From Cryptomeria japonica (taxonomy: Eukaryota; Streptophyta; Pinopsida; Cupressales; Cupressaceae): a stretch of 64,000 nucleotides of DNA. The DNA is taken from assembly GCF_030272615.1 (NCBI RefSeq), contig NC_081411.1:43193017-43257016 (forward strand), written 5' to 3'. Made by a program: the position numbers and the translations under genes. The notes under the pieces were generated by a model that saw only the letters and a program-made list of their open reading frames with translations, made no database searches and was not told the DNA's origin. Positions 1-9,403 of this stretch are shown here, in pieces (within the stretch, counting starts at the first letter, position 1; each line of letters starts with the position of its first letter).

Positions 1-645
1 TCCAATATCATGTCCATTATATCCTTGTTTAGAAAGCATCTCAAAGTCAACATTGCAATGAATATGAAACTCTAATGGGGAAGGAGTTTTCTCATAAATA
101 ACATTAAAATTTTAAGCATACTGCAAATCACAAAAATGATGAATAGATGAATAGGTATTAATCATTGTTGAAGGATAAATATCTTGATTAGCTTAATTCA
201 TGTCCATTTGGGAGGTAAAGGAATCCTCTTTCATTAGGTTATTTTTATGAATTTCACCATTGTGTTCATCTTCATCTTTTCTCAAAAAAATTTGGGGGGA
301 GATGTTTCCAACAAAATTAGTATCATGATGTTGTATTGAAATGTCTTGATTAGAAAAATAGTCTCTAGGCTCGAGGAATAGGTCTCTATGTCCACCAAAG
401 TGTCAAATTTTGGGCTATCAAAGTTTAAGTCATATTCCTCTTGCACCAAAGCATTCTCATGGGGGAGATTATTATTGGGATAAGAGTCATCGTTATTTAA
501 TGCTTAATTTTCAAGAGAGATATCATTGAAGGAAATAATAACGGTATCTTCTTATTTCACCCAAACTTCCTTGCGAATAAGAGAAGTTGTAGGAGAGGGG
601 TAAGCATGGTTTATTAGGGAATAATCTCTAGAAAGGAGGTTATTG
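1..645 (-). pseudogene. Decayed TE reading frame, downstream half (left of LINE)
   Basis: Read on the minus strand, this stretch is nearly open from 645 down to 1 with a few stops and one or two frame changes. It is acidic and Asn/His-rich and ends near position 1 with the peptide GYNGHDIG. A very similar peptide, GYKGHDLG, lies between protease and reverse transcriptase in the Ty3 element at 8119-25540 (about 15560-15590). I infer that this is the protease-RT linker of an older minus-strand Ty3/gypsy copy which continues beyond the left edge. Its reading frame resumes on the other side of the LINE (6970-7200), so the LINE inserted into it. No function can be claimed. The family link rests on one short motif. 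Confidence 0.45.
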
Positions 646-660
646 AAATGAATAGGAGGT
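646..660. repeat. Target-site duplication of LINE 1, left copy
   Basis: The 15-mer aaatgaataggaggt occurs here and again at 6955-6969, bracketing the LINE. This length is typical of target-primed reverse transcription by L1-type elements. It fixes both ends of the insertion. Confidence 0.93.
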
Positions 661-738
661 GAAGATCTTTAGGATACGGAGATGTCGTGCGTCTGGGAGT
701 CTGTGTGCGGCCGAGCTAGGGTTTCACGGCCCTAGCTC

Positions 739-2544
739 ATGGGAGGTCTCACTGCTGGTGCGGTAGGGGAGGGCGCTGCAAGGTGTCGGGGGTCTGGCAG
801 GGTAGAAGGTGTTGGGCTGCGAGCGGCAGGGGGTGTGGGGGTGTTGCGGGGGTTGCTGGGGGGGCTGAAGCTATGCGGGGGTGGAGCTTTGGTGATGCAG
901 GGGTGGCGTTTCAGTGGTGTGGGTATGGGGTTTTGGTGGCTTGCGGGTGGGGCTCCGACTGGGGGTGGCTCGAGGGTCTCCCATGAGCTTGGGGAGCCGA
1001 CCGACTTTGTCCTTCGGTGGGGCTCGGGTAAGGTGGTGTCTCGGGCTCCGAGCCATTTTGAACAGCCTTTTGGGGAGTGGTTTTTTTTAGGCATCCTCAT
1101 TTTAGTATTTGCTCTGATGTCAAGTTTTGGTGGGGAGGCCTCACAGGTTGCTCCAGCCTTGGATTTTCATGTTGCGGTGGGTTCAAAACCCCCACCTCAG
1201 AGTATGAAGACATTTAACAATAATCTGTATGCATCAGATTCAGGGTTTGGGAGTGGTGCCAATTCTCGCATGACGAAGATTAATGGTTGTCTGGAGAGAT
1301 GTAGCGAGCGGCCAAAGTTGGTTATTCCTCTTGAGATGATAGCGGAAGACATTGATTATTTTTCAAAACACTCGCTATACTGCAAGTTTTTGGTAATGAG
1401 GGTTTCCTTGCAGTTTTTAAAGAACTAGGCGCAAAGGACTTGGGCACCGAAAGGGGAAATGGAGATCATGTTGTTGGCCAATAACTACTTCATGGTTACT
1501 TTCAATTGCATGGAGGATCGCAATAGGGTCTTTGAAGGGGGCCCCTATTTTTACAACCAGGTGGGATTGTTCATCAAGCCTTGGCATGTGGGGTTTAATC
1601 CCTCTGAGAAGCTCCCAAATAGGGTTCCAGTGTGGGTTCGATTACCACATTTTCCGGTGGAATGCTATCGGAAGGATGTGCTCTAGATGCTTGTCGCTCT
1701 GCTTGGGAGGCCTGTGGGTTCATCAACACAAACTCTGGGGTGAAAGGTAATGACCTTTGCGCATATCTGTGTTGAAATTGATCTTAGTAAACCTTTGCCA
1801 GATGCTATAGATATGTGCGCAGGCTCTTATTCTTGGGTTCAACAGTTAGATTATGAGACTCTACCTTTCCAATGTCGTCTATGTCATGAGTATGGTCATT
1901 TACAGTGTAAGTTCTCTAGATATAAGTTGGTGGTACACCAACCTCAGTAGTCAGACCCAAGCCTAGATAGGGCTGAGAAGGGGAAAGCTGCCATGTCAGT
2001 CGAGGGCGACGGTGCTGATGGGTTTGTCTCAGTTAAGACAAAGAATAGGAACCGAGGATAAAAGAGGCCCTCACAGGAGCGACAGGAGGGGGATTATTTC
2101 AACAAATTTGAAGTCCTGGATGACCTTAGCCATCAAGAAGTAAATCTGGGGTTTACCCCTTTGGATCAAGATGCTTCAGGGGGGGTCCCAGAAAGGGTAA
2201 TTGAGAATTCTACCCAGGCCTTGCTTGTGGTTGGAAGTCAGCAGATGGAGATGGATCAGCCAGTAGGGGCCCAGTTGGAAATCACTCCAGGCTTTGAGGT
2301 GAACTCGGTTGAGGGAGAGGGGTCTTTGATAGCTCTGAAAATGGAACTGGCTGGGGTTAGAAGTAATAAGCCTTCCATTCACCTGGGTTTGTATCAGAAA
2401 GATATAAAGAAAAGTGCTTCAGAGAAGAGTTCAAAGGTGGGTAGAAAGAAAGATCTGGAGAAGATCAAATTGATGGGGGAGAACTTGGTTGAGTCAGGGT
2501 CAGTGAAGACTTTGGATACTCACTTTTCCAATCCTCCTAAATGA
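739..2544 (+). pseudogene. LINE 1 ORF1, DUF4283-type protein with zinc knuckle
   Basis: One frame runs from the ATG at 739 to the TGA at 2542-2544 (about 600 codons), broken by stops at 1426 (TAG), 1684 (TAG), 1741 (TGA), 1948 (TAG) and 2059 (TAA). The first 130 residues are Gly-rich and coded by GC-rich DNA. About 1320-1800 encodes a DUF4283-like domain with the motif VPVWVRLPHFPVECY. A zinc knuckle follows near 1880-1915, CRLCHEYGHLQC, which matches the C-x2-C-x4-H part of the plant LINE knuckle but has its last Cys two residues early. The C-terminal third is acidic and Lys-rich. In this family ORF1 binds element RNA in the ribonucleoprotein. The stop codon overlaps the ORF2 start. Confidence 0.85.
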
Positions 2545-3317
2545 TTGTGCTTTCTTGGAATGTGAGGGGCTTGAACAGCGACCCTAGACAAAAAGTTGTT
2601 CGGGAGTTGATTAGGAATCATTCACTTGATGTCTTCTTTTTGCAAGAAACTAAACTTTTTGTAGAAAGTATGATGGGTCTGGTGCCCAAGCTGTGGGGGA
2701 GGGGCGAGTGTCAATGTGTTGGGGCAGCTGGATCTTCTGGAGGGGTGGCCTGTCTTTGGAACCCTTTAAGATTTTGCCCTATCTAGTGGGTTGCCTCCAG
2801 ATCTTCGGTATATGGGGTTATATCTAGTCTCGAGACTGGAGAACTAATCTTGTTTTCTAACATATATTCCCCTACTAATTTTCAAGGCAAGCAAAACTTA
2901 TGATCCCATATTTTAGGTGTACGAAGATTGACCCCCTTTCACCCTTGGATTATGGCAGGAGATTTTAATGCAATCCTTGAGCTGAGTGAGAAGAAGGGGG
3001 GGATTATGAGGTTGGAACCCTCTTACTACCTTTTTCAGGATAGTATATCCTTGTTGCACCTTGTTGACATTAAGCCTGGCAATGGGTTGTTCACTTGGAA
3101 CAATAGGAGGTTGGGAGGGTACTGGATTGCTGAGAGGTTGGATCATTTTTTGGTCTCTAATTTTTGGATTGGGGGGGGGTGGTCCACAAGTTCTGAGATT
3201 CTAGACTGGAGAGGGTCAGACCATTGGCCCATCAAGTTGGTGTCTTCTTCGGCTCGGGTAGCCCGCTCACCTTCTTTCAAATTCGAACTCATGTGGCTTC
3301 AGGATCCTACTCTATAG
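2541..3317 (+). pseudogene. LINE 1 ORF2, endonuclease part
   Basis: ORF2 starts at the ATG at 2541, inside the ORF1 stop (ATGA, 2541-2544). This part is the apurinic-like endonuclease/exonuclease/phosphatase domain that nicks target DNA. Visible motifs are VLSWNVRGLNS (Asn), FLQETK (catalytic Glu), SNIYSP, MAGDFNAIL (Asp/Asn), RLDHFLVS and GSDHWPI (catalytic His). In-frame stops lie at 2784 (TAG) and 2901 (TGA). The frame changes near 3224-3317, where coding continues in another frame as the RT region. The key catalytic residues are still present, so decay is by nonsense and frameshift rather than active-site loss. Confidence 0.87.
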
Positions 3318-5461
3318 GTTCTTGTAGCGGAGTGGTGGAGGAAAGGGAGGCCGGCCTTTGCACAGTCATGTACTCTTTTGCCAAGCAACTGCAATTTGTT
3401 AAGTTTCAGCTTAAACGATGGAACCGACAAGGATTCGGGAACATTTTTCATGCTAAGGAAGCTGCTCAAAGCATGCTGAATGGGATCACTAGTGAAATCA
3501 GAGAGCAGGTGTTGTCTGATGACTTGCTTAGGGAGGAGGACAGGGCTATCAAGGTGGTTGAGGAATGGGAGCTTAGGGAAGAAATATATTGGAAGCAGAG
3601 AGCTCGTATTGATTGGCTGAAGGAGGGGGACAAGAACACCGCTTTCTTCTTCAACTCAGTGAAAGCAAGAAGACATGGAAACTACATCCCTATTCTGGTT
3701 AACGATAGAGGTGAGCAGTGCCTATCCTTGAAGGAGATTTCGAGGGAGTCGCTTCATTTCTTCCAAACCCTCTTTAGGGAGGACTCCCAGGGAGAAGTGG
3801 TGGCGGAGAATCAGGTTCTTGCTTGCATTCCCTCTCTGGTCACAGGGGAGATGAATGAGAAGCTTTTGTGTCCTATTTTGATGGAAGAGCTGGAAAGGAT
3901 TGTCTTTCACATGAGGAAAGGAAAAGCTCCTGGATCGGATGGGTTCCCGGTTGAATTCTTCCAAGAGTTCTGGGATATTATCAAATTAGATCTATTGGAT
4001 GTAGTCTAGGAGTCTCAAAGGAATAAGCAAATGCTTAGGGTGTTGAATGCAACGTTCATCGCACTAATCCCCAAATGTGAGGGGGCTGACAGGTTAGGCC
4101 AATTCCGCCCTATCTCTCTCTGCAATGTGATTTATAAGATTATATCTAAGCTGATAGTGGATAGATTGAAGAAGTGCTTAGGGAATGTTATCTCTAAGGA
4201 GCAGAGTGGTTTTGTGCAAGGGCGACAAATTTTGGATGGTGTGATCATTGCTACGGAGACCATTCATTCTATGGAGTCATCCAAGGAAAAAGCTATGTTT
4301 ATCAAGCTGGATATGGCTAAGGCATATGATAGAGTGTGGTGGTCCTTCCTTCAGAAGATCCTCAGGGCTTTTGGCTTTGCTGATGAGTGGGTCCAGTGGG
4401 TTATGAGTTGTGTCATGTCTACTTCATTCTCTGTGCTTATTAATGGTGACCATACGGAGTTGTTTGGTGCTTCTAGGGGTCTTCACCAAGGGGACCCCCT
4501 CTCCCCCTATTTATTCATTCTTTTGGCTGAGGGTCTAGGAAGGTTGATCAAGCATAATGTGGGGCTAGGTATTATTCAGGGATGGAAATTGGGTAATGAA
4601 TTGCAGCCGCAATCTCATTTGCATTTTGTGGATGACACGACCCTTATGGGGCTTGCTCAGGTCAGGGAAGCTACTAATCTGCGTAAGGTCTTGGATGTTT
4701 ATCTTGCGGCCTCGAGCCAGTTGATCAAAGAGGATAAATCTTCAATCCTCTTTTTCAACACTCTTGTTGCTATTCAAAGAAGGATTGCCCTTATCTTGAG
4801 ATTCCAAGTTGGCGCTTCTCCCCTGATTTATTTGGGTATTCCTATTTCTCCTGGTAACCCTCCTCGGGAGACCTGGCAGGGTATCTTGGATAAATTTCAC
4901 ACGAAGGTTGAACATTGGACTCATAGATGGCTATCCTTCGCTGGAAGGGTTTAACTGATTCAGTTGGTGGTTCAGGCTCTTTTGATCTACCGATGTATGC
5001 TTCATGTAGCTCCTAAGTGGTTCCTGAAGGGACTGGATTCTCTGGCTAGGCAATTTTTATGGGCAGGCAATCTTTCCTCTTCCAAATGGAGTTTGGTCAA
5101 TTGGGACTTGGTGTGTAGCCCAAAACAGTCGAGGGGGCTTGGTTTAAGATAGTCTGTTCTTTTTGGGGAAGCGCTGGCGGCTAAGCTTTACTGGAGGTGG
5201 TGTATTGAGCAAGATCACGACTAGGCTAGGATTCTAGCCATCAAATATATGCAGAGGATCCCGATGGAGGAAATCCCTAGATATCCACTGGAGAGAAAGG
5301 GCTCTTTGATCTAGAATACTCTCAAGACGGGGGCCTCTCTCATTAAAGATGGACTTTTTTGGATTTGCAAAAGGGGGGAAGAGGTCTTTTTCTGGAATGA
5401 CTCTTGGGATGGATATCCTCCCATCGTGGACCAGTTTCCTAACCTTGGGAATCTGTGCCAA
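3224..5461 (+). pseudogene. LINE 1 ORF2, reverse transcriptase part
   Basis: Coding continues in the second frame. A linker with DWLKEGDKNTAFFFNSVKAR leads into RT: GKAPGSDGFPVEFFQ, FIALIPK near 4050, FRPISLCNVIYKIISKLI, SGFVQGRQILD, KLDMAKAYDRVWW (first catalytic Asp), GLHQGDPLSPYLF and HFVDDTTLM. The catalytic box reads FVDD where plant LINEs usually have FADD. Stops lie at 4007 (TAG), 4952 (TAA), 5150 (TAG), 5222 (TAG) and one near 5310. RT primes on nicked target DNA and copies the element RNA. The frame is otherwise continuous with the downstream domains, so the original ORF2 was about 1450 residues. Confidence 0.9.
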
Positions 5462-6900
5462 ATATTTTTGGAGGCAAGATGGTCAAGGGTGAGTGACTTT
5501 AAGGTTGCTTATAGGTGTGGTCGGCTGGAGTTGGAGCGGTGGAAGGTCCCTATTGAGTGGCTGATTGTTGAGATGGAGGAGGAGTGTGCTGAGTTGCAGG
5601 GCATTTTGGCGAGTAGACATTGTAGCTCCCTCAAGAGTAGGGATGGCCTTGCTTGGCTTCCAAATCCTATGGGCACTTTTACTATGGCCAATGGATACCA
5701 GGAATTGTTGAACCGAAGACTTGAGGGAAGAGAGGTGAGCTATTGGAAACAGGTGTGGAATAATGTTTCTTGGCCGAAGTGTAATTGCTTCACTTGGACT
5801 TTGGCTTTGAATAGATGTCTAACTTGGGACAATATCTGCAAGCGGGGATTTCTGGGACCCTCTATCTGTGTTTTGTGTGGTTATGGGGAAGAAGATTCCT
5901 CACACCTATTCTTTAGATGTCATTTCTCCCAGCTTATTTGGCATTATTGGTGGGGGGCATGGAAGCATCCTTGTGTCCATGCAGATTCTCTAGTAGAGTT
6001 CTGGAATAGTTTGGGCAGACCTCCTATCTTGTCCCCCTTCCTCCAGACTGTCTGGTATATTGGGCCCATCTTCATTCTATGACAGATCTGGCTCGAGAGG
6101 AACAGGAGGATCTTTCATGAGGATAGATTGTTTGTTCAACAAGTTTGGAATAGGATCATTTCTATGATCCAGGAGACAATGGAAGCTAAATGTGAGGTGA
6201 ATTTTCTCTAGAGTAGAGACAAGGTAGATATGGTGAGTAGGTTTGGCCTACAGGAGTTGTCTCATGTTTCAGCTTGTGTCAGGAGAGGTAGACGGGCTAT
6301 GAAGAAGGTACAAAGGGTGGGAAGGTGGATTCGCCCCCTAGAAGGGATTCTCAAGGTTAACACTGATGGCTCATCAAGGGGGAACCTAGGCCCGGCTGGA
6401 GTTGGTGGTGTTGGTAGGAACAGCAGGGGGGAGGTTGTTTTCCTCTTTTCAGTTCATAAAGGGTGGCAGTCTAATAACATTATGGAGGGATTTGTGATTC
6501 TTTATGCACTGAGAGGGCTTGGGAGTTGGGTCGAAGGAAGGTGATTTGTGAATCGGATTCACAAATTATTGTTAACTTGTTGAATGATCAGAAGGTTAGT
6601 GGGATTCAGTGGCATTTGGCTGGGATTGTCCAGCAGATTCTCCAAATTAGTACTTTAATGGAACAAGTGTCTTTCATCCACATCCCTCGTGAATGGAATA
6701 GAGCAGCTGATTGCTTGGCCAAGTGGGCTTCAGATCATGATAGTAATTGGAAATTTGAAGTTTGGAACATCTCTCCGGGGATTACAGCCCGGACTTGCAG
6801 ACGATTCTTACTAAGCACATGGAGGGTTATGAAGTTGGTTAAGTTGGGGTTGGTTTTGTGGCTTGTGTCTGGGGCCTTGAGGCTCCGACTCTCTCTGTAA
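5426..6900 (+). pseudogene. LINE 1 ORF2, zf-RVT and RNase H part
   Basis: This continues the RT frame to 6544 and then shifts frame near 6530 to end at 6900. Around 5735-5960 it has a zf-RVT domain with FTWTLALNRCLTWDN and a CVLCGYGEEDSSHLFFRC Cys/His cluster. From about 6340 it has an RNase H domain: NTDGSSRGNLGPAG (Asp), the NNIMEG region (Glu), CESDSQIIV (Asp) and REWNRAADCLAKWA (Asp), so the DEDD residues are still readable across the frameshift. Stops lie at 6080 (TGA) and 6209 (TAG). RNase H removes RNA from the hybrid during element synthesis and is a known acquisition of plant L1-clade LINEs. Confidence 0.88.
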
Positions 6901-6954
6901 TTCTCCTGTTAAAATTTTCAATAAATTTTTTACCCCTTTTATTCAAAAAAATAA

Positions 6955-6969
6955 AAATGAATAGGAGGT
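6955..6969. repeat. Target-site duplication of LINE 1, right copy
   Basis: Second copy of aaatgaataggaggt, directly after the A-rich 3' end of the LINE. See 646-660. Confidence 0.93.
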
Positions 6970-7200
6970 AAATCTTCATAAAGGGGATTGTCAATCATAT
7001 CAATTGTTTCTCAAAAAAAATATCATGAATAGGATTGATTTTGGAGTGAACAGAAATTGAAGCTTCATGATGGGGATTGTCGTGCATCACAGTGTCCTTT
7101 TGAGTGAGGGGGATGAGTTTTGGGAGATGTAGAGGAGATAATAAAGGGCTTCATCTAACATATCAAAGTCATTGTTACTAAATTTCTTGTTTAAAGTAGA
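6970..7200 (-). pseudogene. Decayed TE reading frame, upstream half (right of LINE)
   Basis: On the minus strand this reads into the same decayed protein as 1-645. Reading towards the LINE, peptides such as NNDFDMLDEALYYLLYIS and DNPLYEDLPPIH are visible, with one stop and two frame changes. Codons on this side run without a break across one copy of the 15-bp duplication into the left half (…LPPIH then FNNLL…). This supports the left flank as its continuation. The nature of the protein is uncertain; it is probably a Ty3/gypsy polyprotein linker. Confidence 0.45.
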
Positions 7201-7949
7201 GAAATCTTCTGAAAAAAGATCCAATATGGTTGGATGAGCTTGATTTTCTTCAAGAGAGATCTTGATTTTTTTAAAAGTTTTGTTCTAATATAAGAAAACA
7301 AAAACTTGGTGTTTAAAACTAATGCAATTAAATGATGTAATATGATAAAATGAAGCATCCAAGACACTAATACAATGCAAACTAATATTATAAAAGACAT
7401 GCCAATGCATGTAACTTTTTTGAGCTTTTTAGAATTAAAATGCAACAACAATGGTATATTAACCAATGCAAGAAATGAAGCATTAATGTGATTAAAGAAG
7501 AAAATAATAAAAAATGAATAAATCCATATAAATTTAAATGCAAAAATTAGATATGAAATTATAAATCAAAAGTAATACAATTTTAAAAAGAGTTGGGTGA
7601 ACACCAAAATGTAATGTTGAGAAATGAGACTCACTAGTCTAACATGCACAAGCTAGGAATTAAATCTAATACCATCAATTGCATTGAGGGACAAACAATA
7701 GGCCCAAATACAAACCCTTGGAACAACTGAGCACTGTGATTTTATTGTTCTCTTATTGATTTGATTTATTGGATATTGAAATGCAACAAACTCAGCTAAA
7801 AGGTGTAAAATTTGTAATAATCAACATAAATAGACAAATGTAGAACTGATAATAAGAAGCAAACCCAAATATGGAAAGGAAATGTAGAGAGTAACTAATG
7901 ACTTAAGTTTGAGCTGAAACAAATGATAAATTAATTATATTAGTTATCA
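7201..7949. other. AT-rich spacer, no gene seen
   Basis: AT-rich sequence with short minus-strand open stretches that have no recognisable motif. About 7605-7950 reads like non-coding or old TE sequence. I see no terminal repeats here. Confidence 0.6.
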
Positions 7950-8118
7950 GGCCAACCTATTAGCACAAGTGAATTTAAGTATTTCTAACTAAAAATCAGT
8001 TATAGTCAAACATTTGGTCTATAGAGATGCATTATAGCTATCTTATATATGGGCCACAACCTTTTCATTTGGAATTGTCTAGTAAATGTATATTTTATAC
8101 CACTTTGGGTCTAATTAC
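7950..8118. mobile_element. TIR element copy A, left fragment
   Basis: This 169-bp stretch, beginning aggccaacctattagc, matches 26352-26520 inside the complete copy B. It ends exactly at the left target duplication of the Ty3 element, and the match resumes at 25541. Copy A was therefore split by that insertion. The outer left terminal inverted repeat of copy A is missing, so this copy is 5'-truncated. Confidence 0.85.
8114..8118. repeat. Target-site duplication of Ty3 element 1, left
   Basis: The 5-mer attac lies immediately before the TG of the 5' LTR and is repeated at 25541-25545 after the CA of the 3' LTR. Five base pairs is the usual duplication for Ty3/gypsy integrases. Confidence 0.92.
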
Positions 8119-8822
8119 TGTAGACACTTAAATTAATTATTTTAATTTATGTAAGTTCCTCGCATAATTAATTTATTAATTGTGCCAATTCCTACTCCTT
8201 CTCAATATTAATTAGATATAAAAATAATGTTGTCACTATAGTCTGTTGATTGATTTATTTAATAAATCAATCTACCTTTATTCTTCTATAAAACCCCTAA
8301 TATTAATTCCTCCTTTTTAATTAATTAATTAAGCTAGGTGATTCCTACAAATCACCTTTTTCCTAATCCATCATTAACCTAATGAATTCTTCTATAAGCT
8401 CCCTAATCTCACTTATCATTATTCCTCTATTTTTCAATTCCCTCCACTCATTCTCTCTCCTAGTCAAATCCTCCTACAAATCTTATCTACCCTAATCCCA
8501 ACTAATCATTCTTCTAATCCCTCTCCTAATGAGTTTCTAGTGGCTAATCATCATGTTTAGCCACAAAGTCAATTCCTTGTCCCTTCCATCCAACCACCTT
8601 CCTTAAATGCTCTTTTGCTAGGTGAATGTGATATTTTAAAAATATCACATTACTCTAGGCATCCCATCCTCCAAGGAATTTTTAATTCCTCCTTATTCCT
8701 CCAATCTTTATGATCATCCTTTTTGAAGAACTTTTAATTCATCATTCCCATCCCTCAAGGAATATTTTATTCCTTTTTGTTTCCTAGGAACATTGGGAAG
8801 TATTCCCAATGAGCCTTAAGGG

Positions 8823-8870
8823 GTGTGGAGACAAGAAATTCCTTTAAGGCATATCTTTTGGTCTCCACAC
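8823..8870. promoter_or_regulatory. LTR stem-loop gtgtggagac / gtctccacac
   Basis: Perfect 10-bp arms (8823-8832 and 8861-8870) about 100 bp upstream of the TATA box. The right arm is deleted in the 3' LTR near 25035. A related hairpin lies in the LTR relic at 28061-28116. A role in transcription or RNA folding is conceivable but not shown. Confidence 0.4.
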
Positions 8871-8970
8871 TTGTCTTATCACCTCCTCTTGGGCCATGTG
8901 TGGGCTCACAAGAAATCCTGACCCTTCATCTTGGGTCAATCCTAGCCCTCCATTTCTCCTCCTCTCCTCC

Positions 8971-8977
8971 TATAAAT
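8971..8977 (+). promoter_or_regulatory. TATA box of 5' LTR
   Basis: TATAAAT follows a C/T-rich run (ctcctcctctcctcc), a common plant core-promoter setting. Transcription would begin roughly 30 bp downstream, near 9003. The matching site in the 3' LTR (about 25130) reads tgtaaat, so only the 5' copy keeps a canonical box. Confidence 0.55.
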
Positions 8978-9385
8978 TGAGGACTCCATCCCCTTGTTTC
9001 TCATCTCCAAATCTTGTAAGTGCATGCTACTAATTTGCTTAGTGAAATCCATCTAAATACCCAAACTCTAGCCAAATCATCCCCACTTGCATACTTAGCC
9101 ATTTTGATCCTCATCCGCAACTTCACTCTTCCATCCATCTATCCATCTCCATCCTCATTTGTGCACAATTTGGAGAGCCAACTACATATCTACTTTGGAC
9201 CAATTCAATCAAGCTAAGGAGAGGCGCATTCTTGGCTTCATCAAGAATCCAAATCGGAGGAACAAGAGAACTCTCTTGTCAAGGTATAATAGATTGTAGT
9301 TTTATGTCTTTTATTTCTATGTTTTGTGCTTTGATTTGAATTAACAATCTAACCTTGCATCAAGATATTTTCCCTTGGTTCATTT

Positions 9386-9403
9386 TGGCACGCCCGGTGG
9401 GAC
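9386..9403 (+). other. Primer-binding site of Ty3 element 1
   Basis: tggcacgcccggtgggac lies 3 bp after the LTR end and starts with TGG, the complement of the CCA end of a tRNA. The 18 bases look like a full primer site. I cannot name the tRNA with certainty. Confidence 0.7.

Larger units (their letters stand above)
661..6954 (+). mobile_element. Full-length L1-type LINE with RNase H, decayed
   Basis: A non-LTR retrotransposon of about 6.3 kb, bracketed by a perfect 15-bp duplication. From 5' to 3' it has a GC-rich 5' end, ORF1 (739-2544; nucleic-acid-binding protein with a zinc knuckle) and ORF2 (2541-6900; endonuclease, reverse transcriptase, zf-RVT, RNase H). It ends in a short 3' UTR with a poor A-rich tail, about 6945-6954. 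Plant L1-clade elements with a C-terminal RNase H have this order. At least a dozen in-frame stops and two frameshifts make it immobile. It is full length rather than 5'-truncated, which is unusual for an old LINE copy. Confidence 0.93.
8119..9382 (+). repeat. 5' LTR of Ty3 element 1
   Basis: Starts tgtagacacttaaatt and ends cccttggttca. It aligns along its length with 24301-25540. It holds a TATA box (8971) and an inverted repeat (8823-8870). The right half (8990-9382) is nearly identical to the 3' copy. Differences include a block of about 35-40 bp present here and absent from the 3' LTR, and an AATTAATT-rich insert present only in the 3' LTR. Confidence 0.95.

Noticed and set aside
732-1100. 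Minus-strand Pro-rich open frame opposite LINE 1 ORF1
   Set aside because: It is the shadow of the GC-rich Gly-coding 5' end of ORF1 and has no motif.
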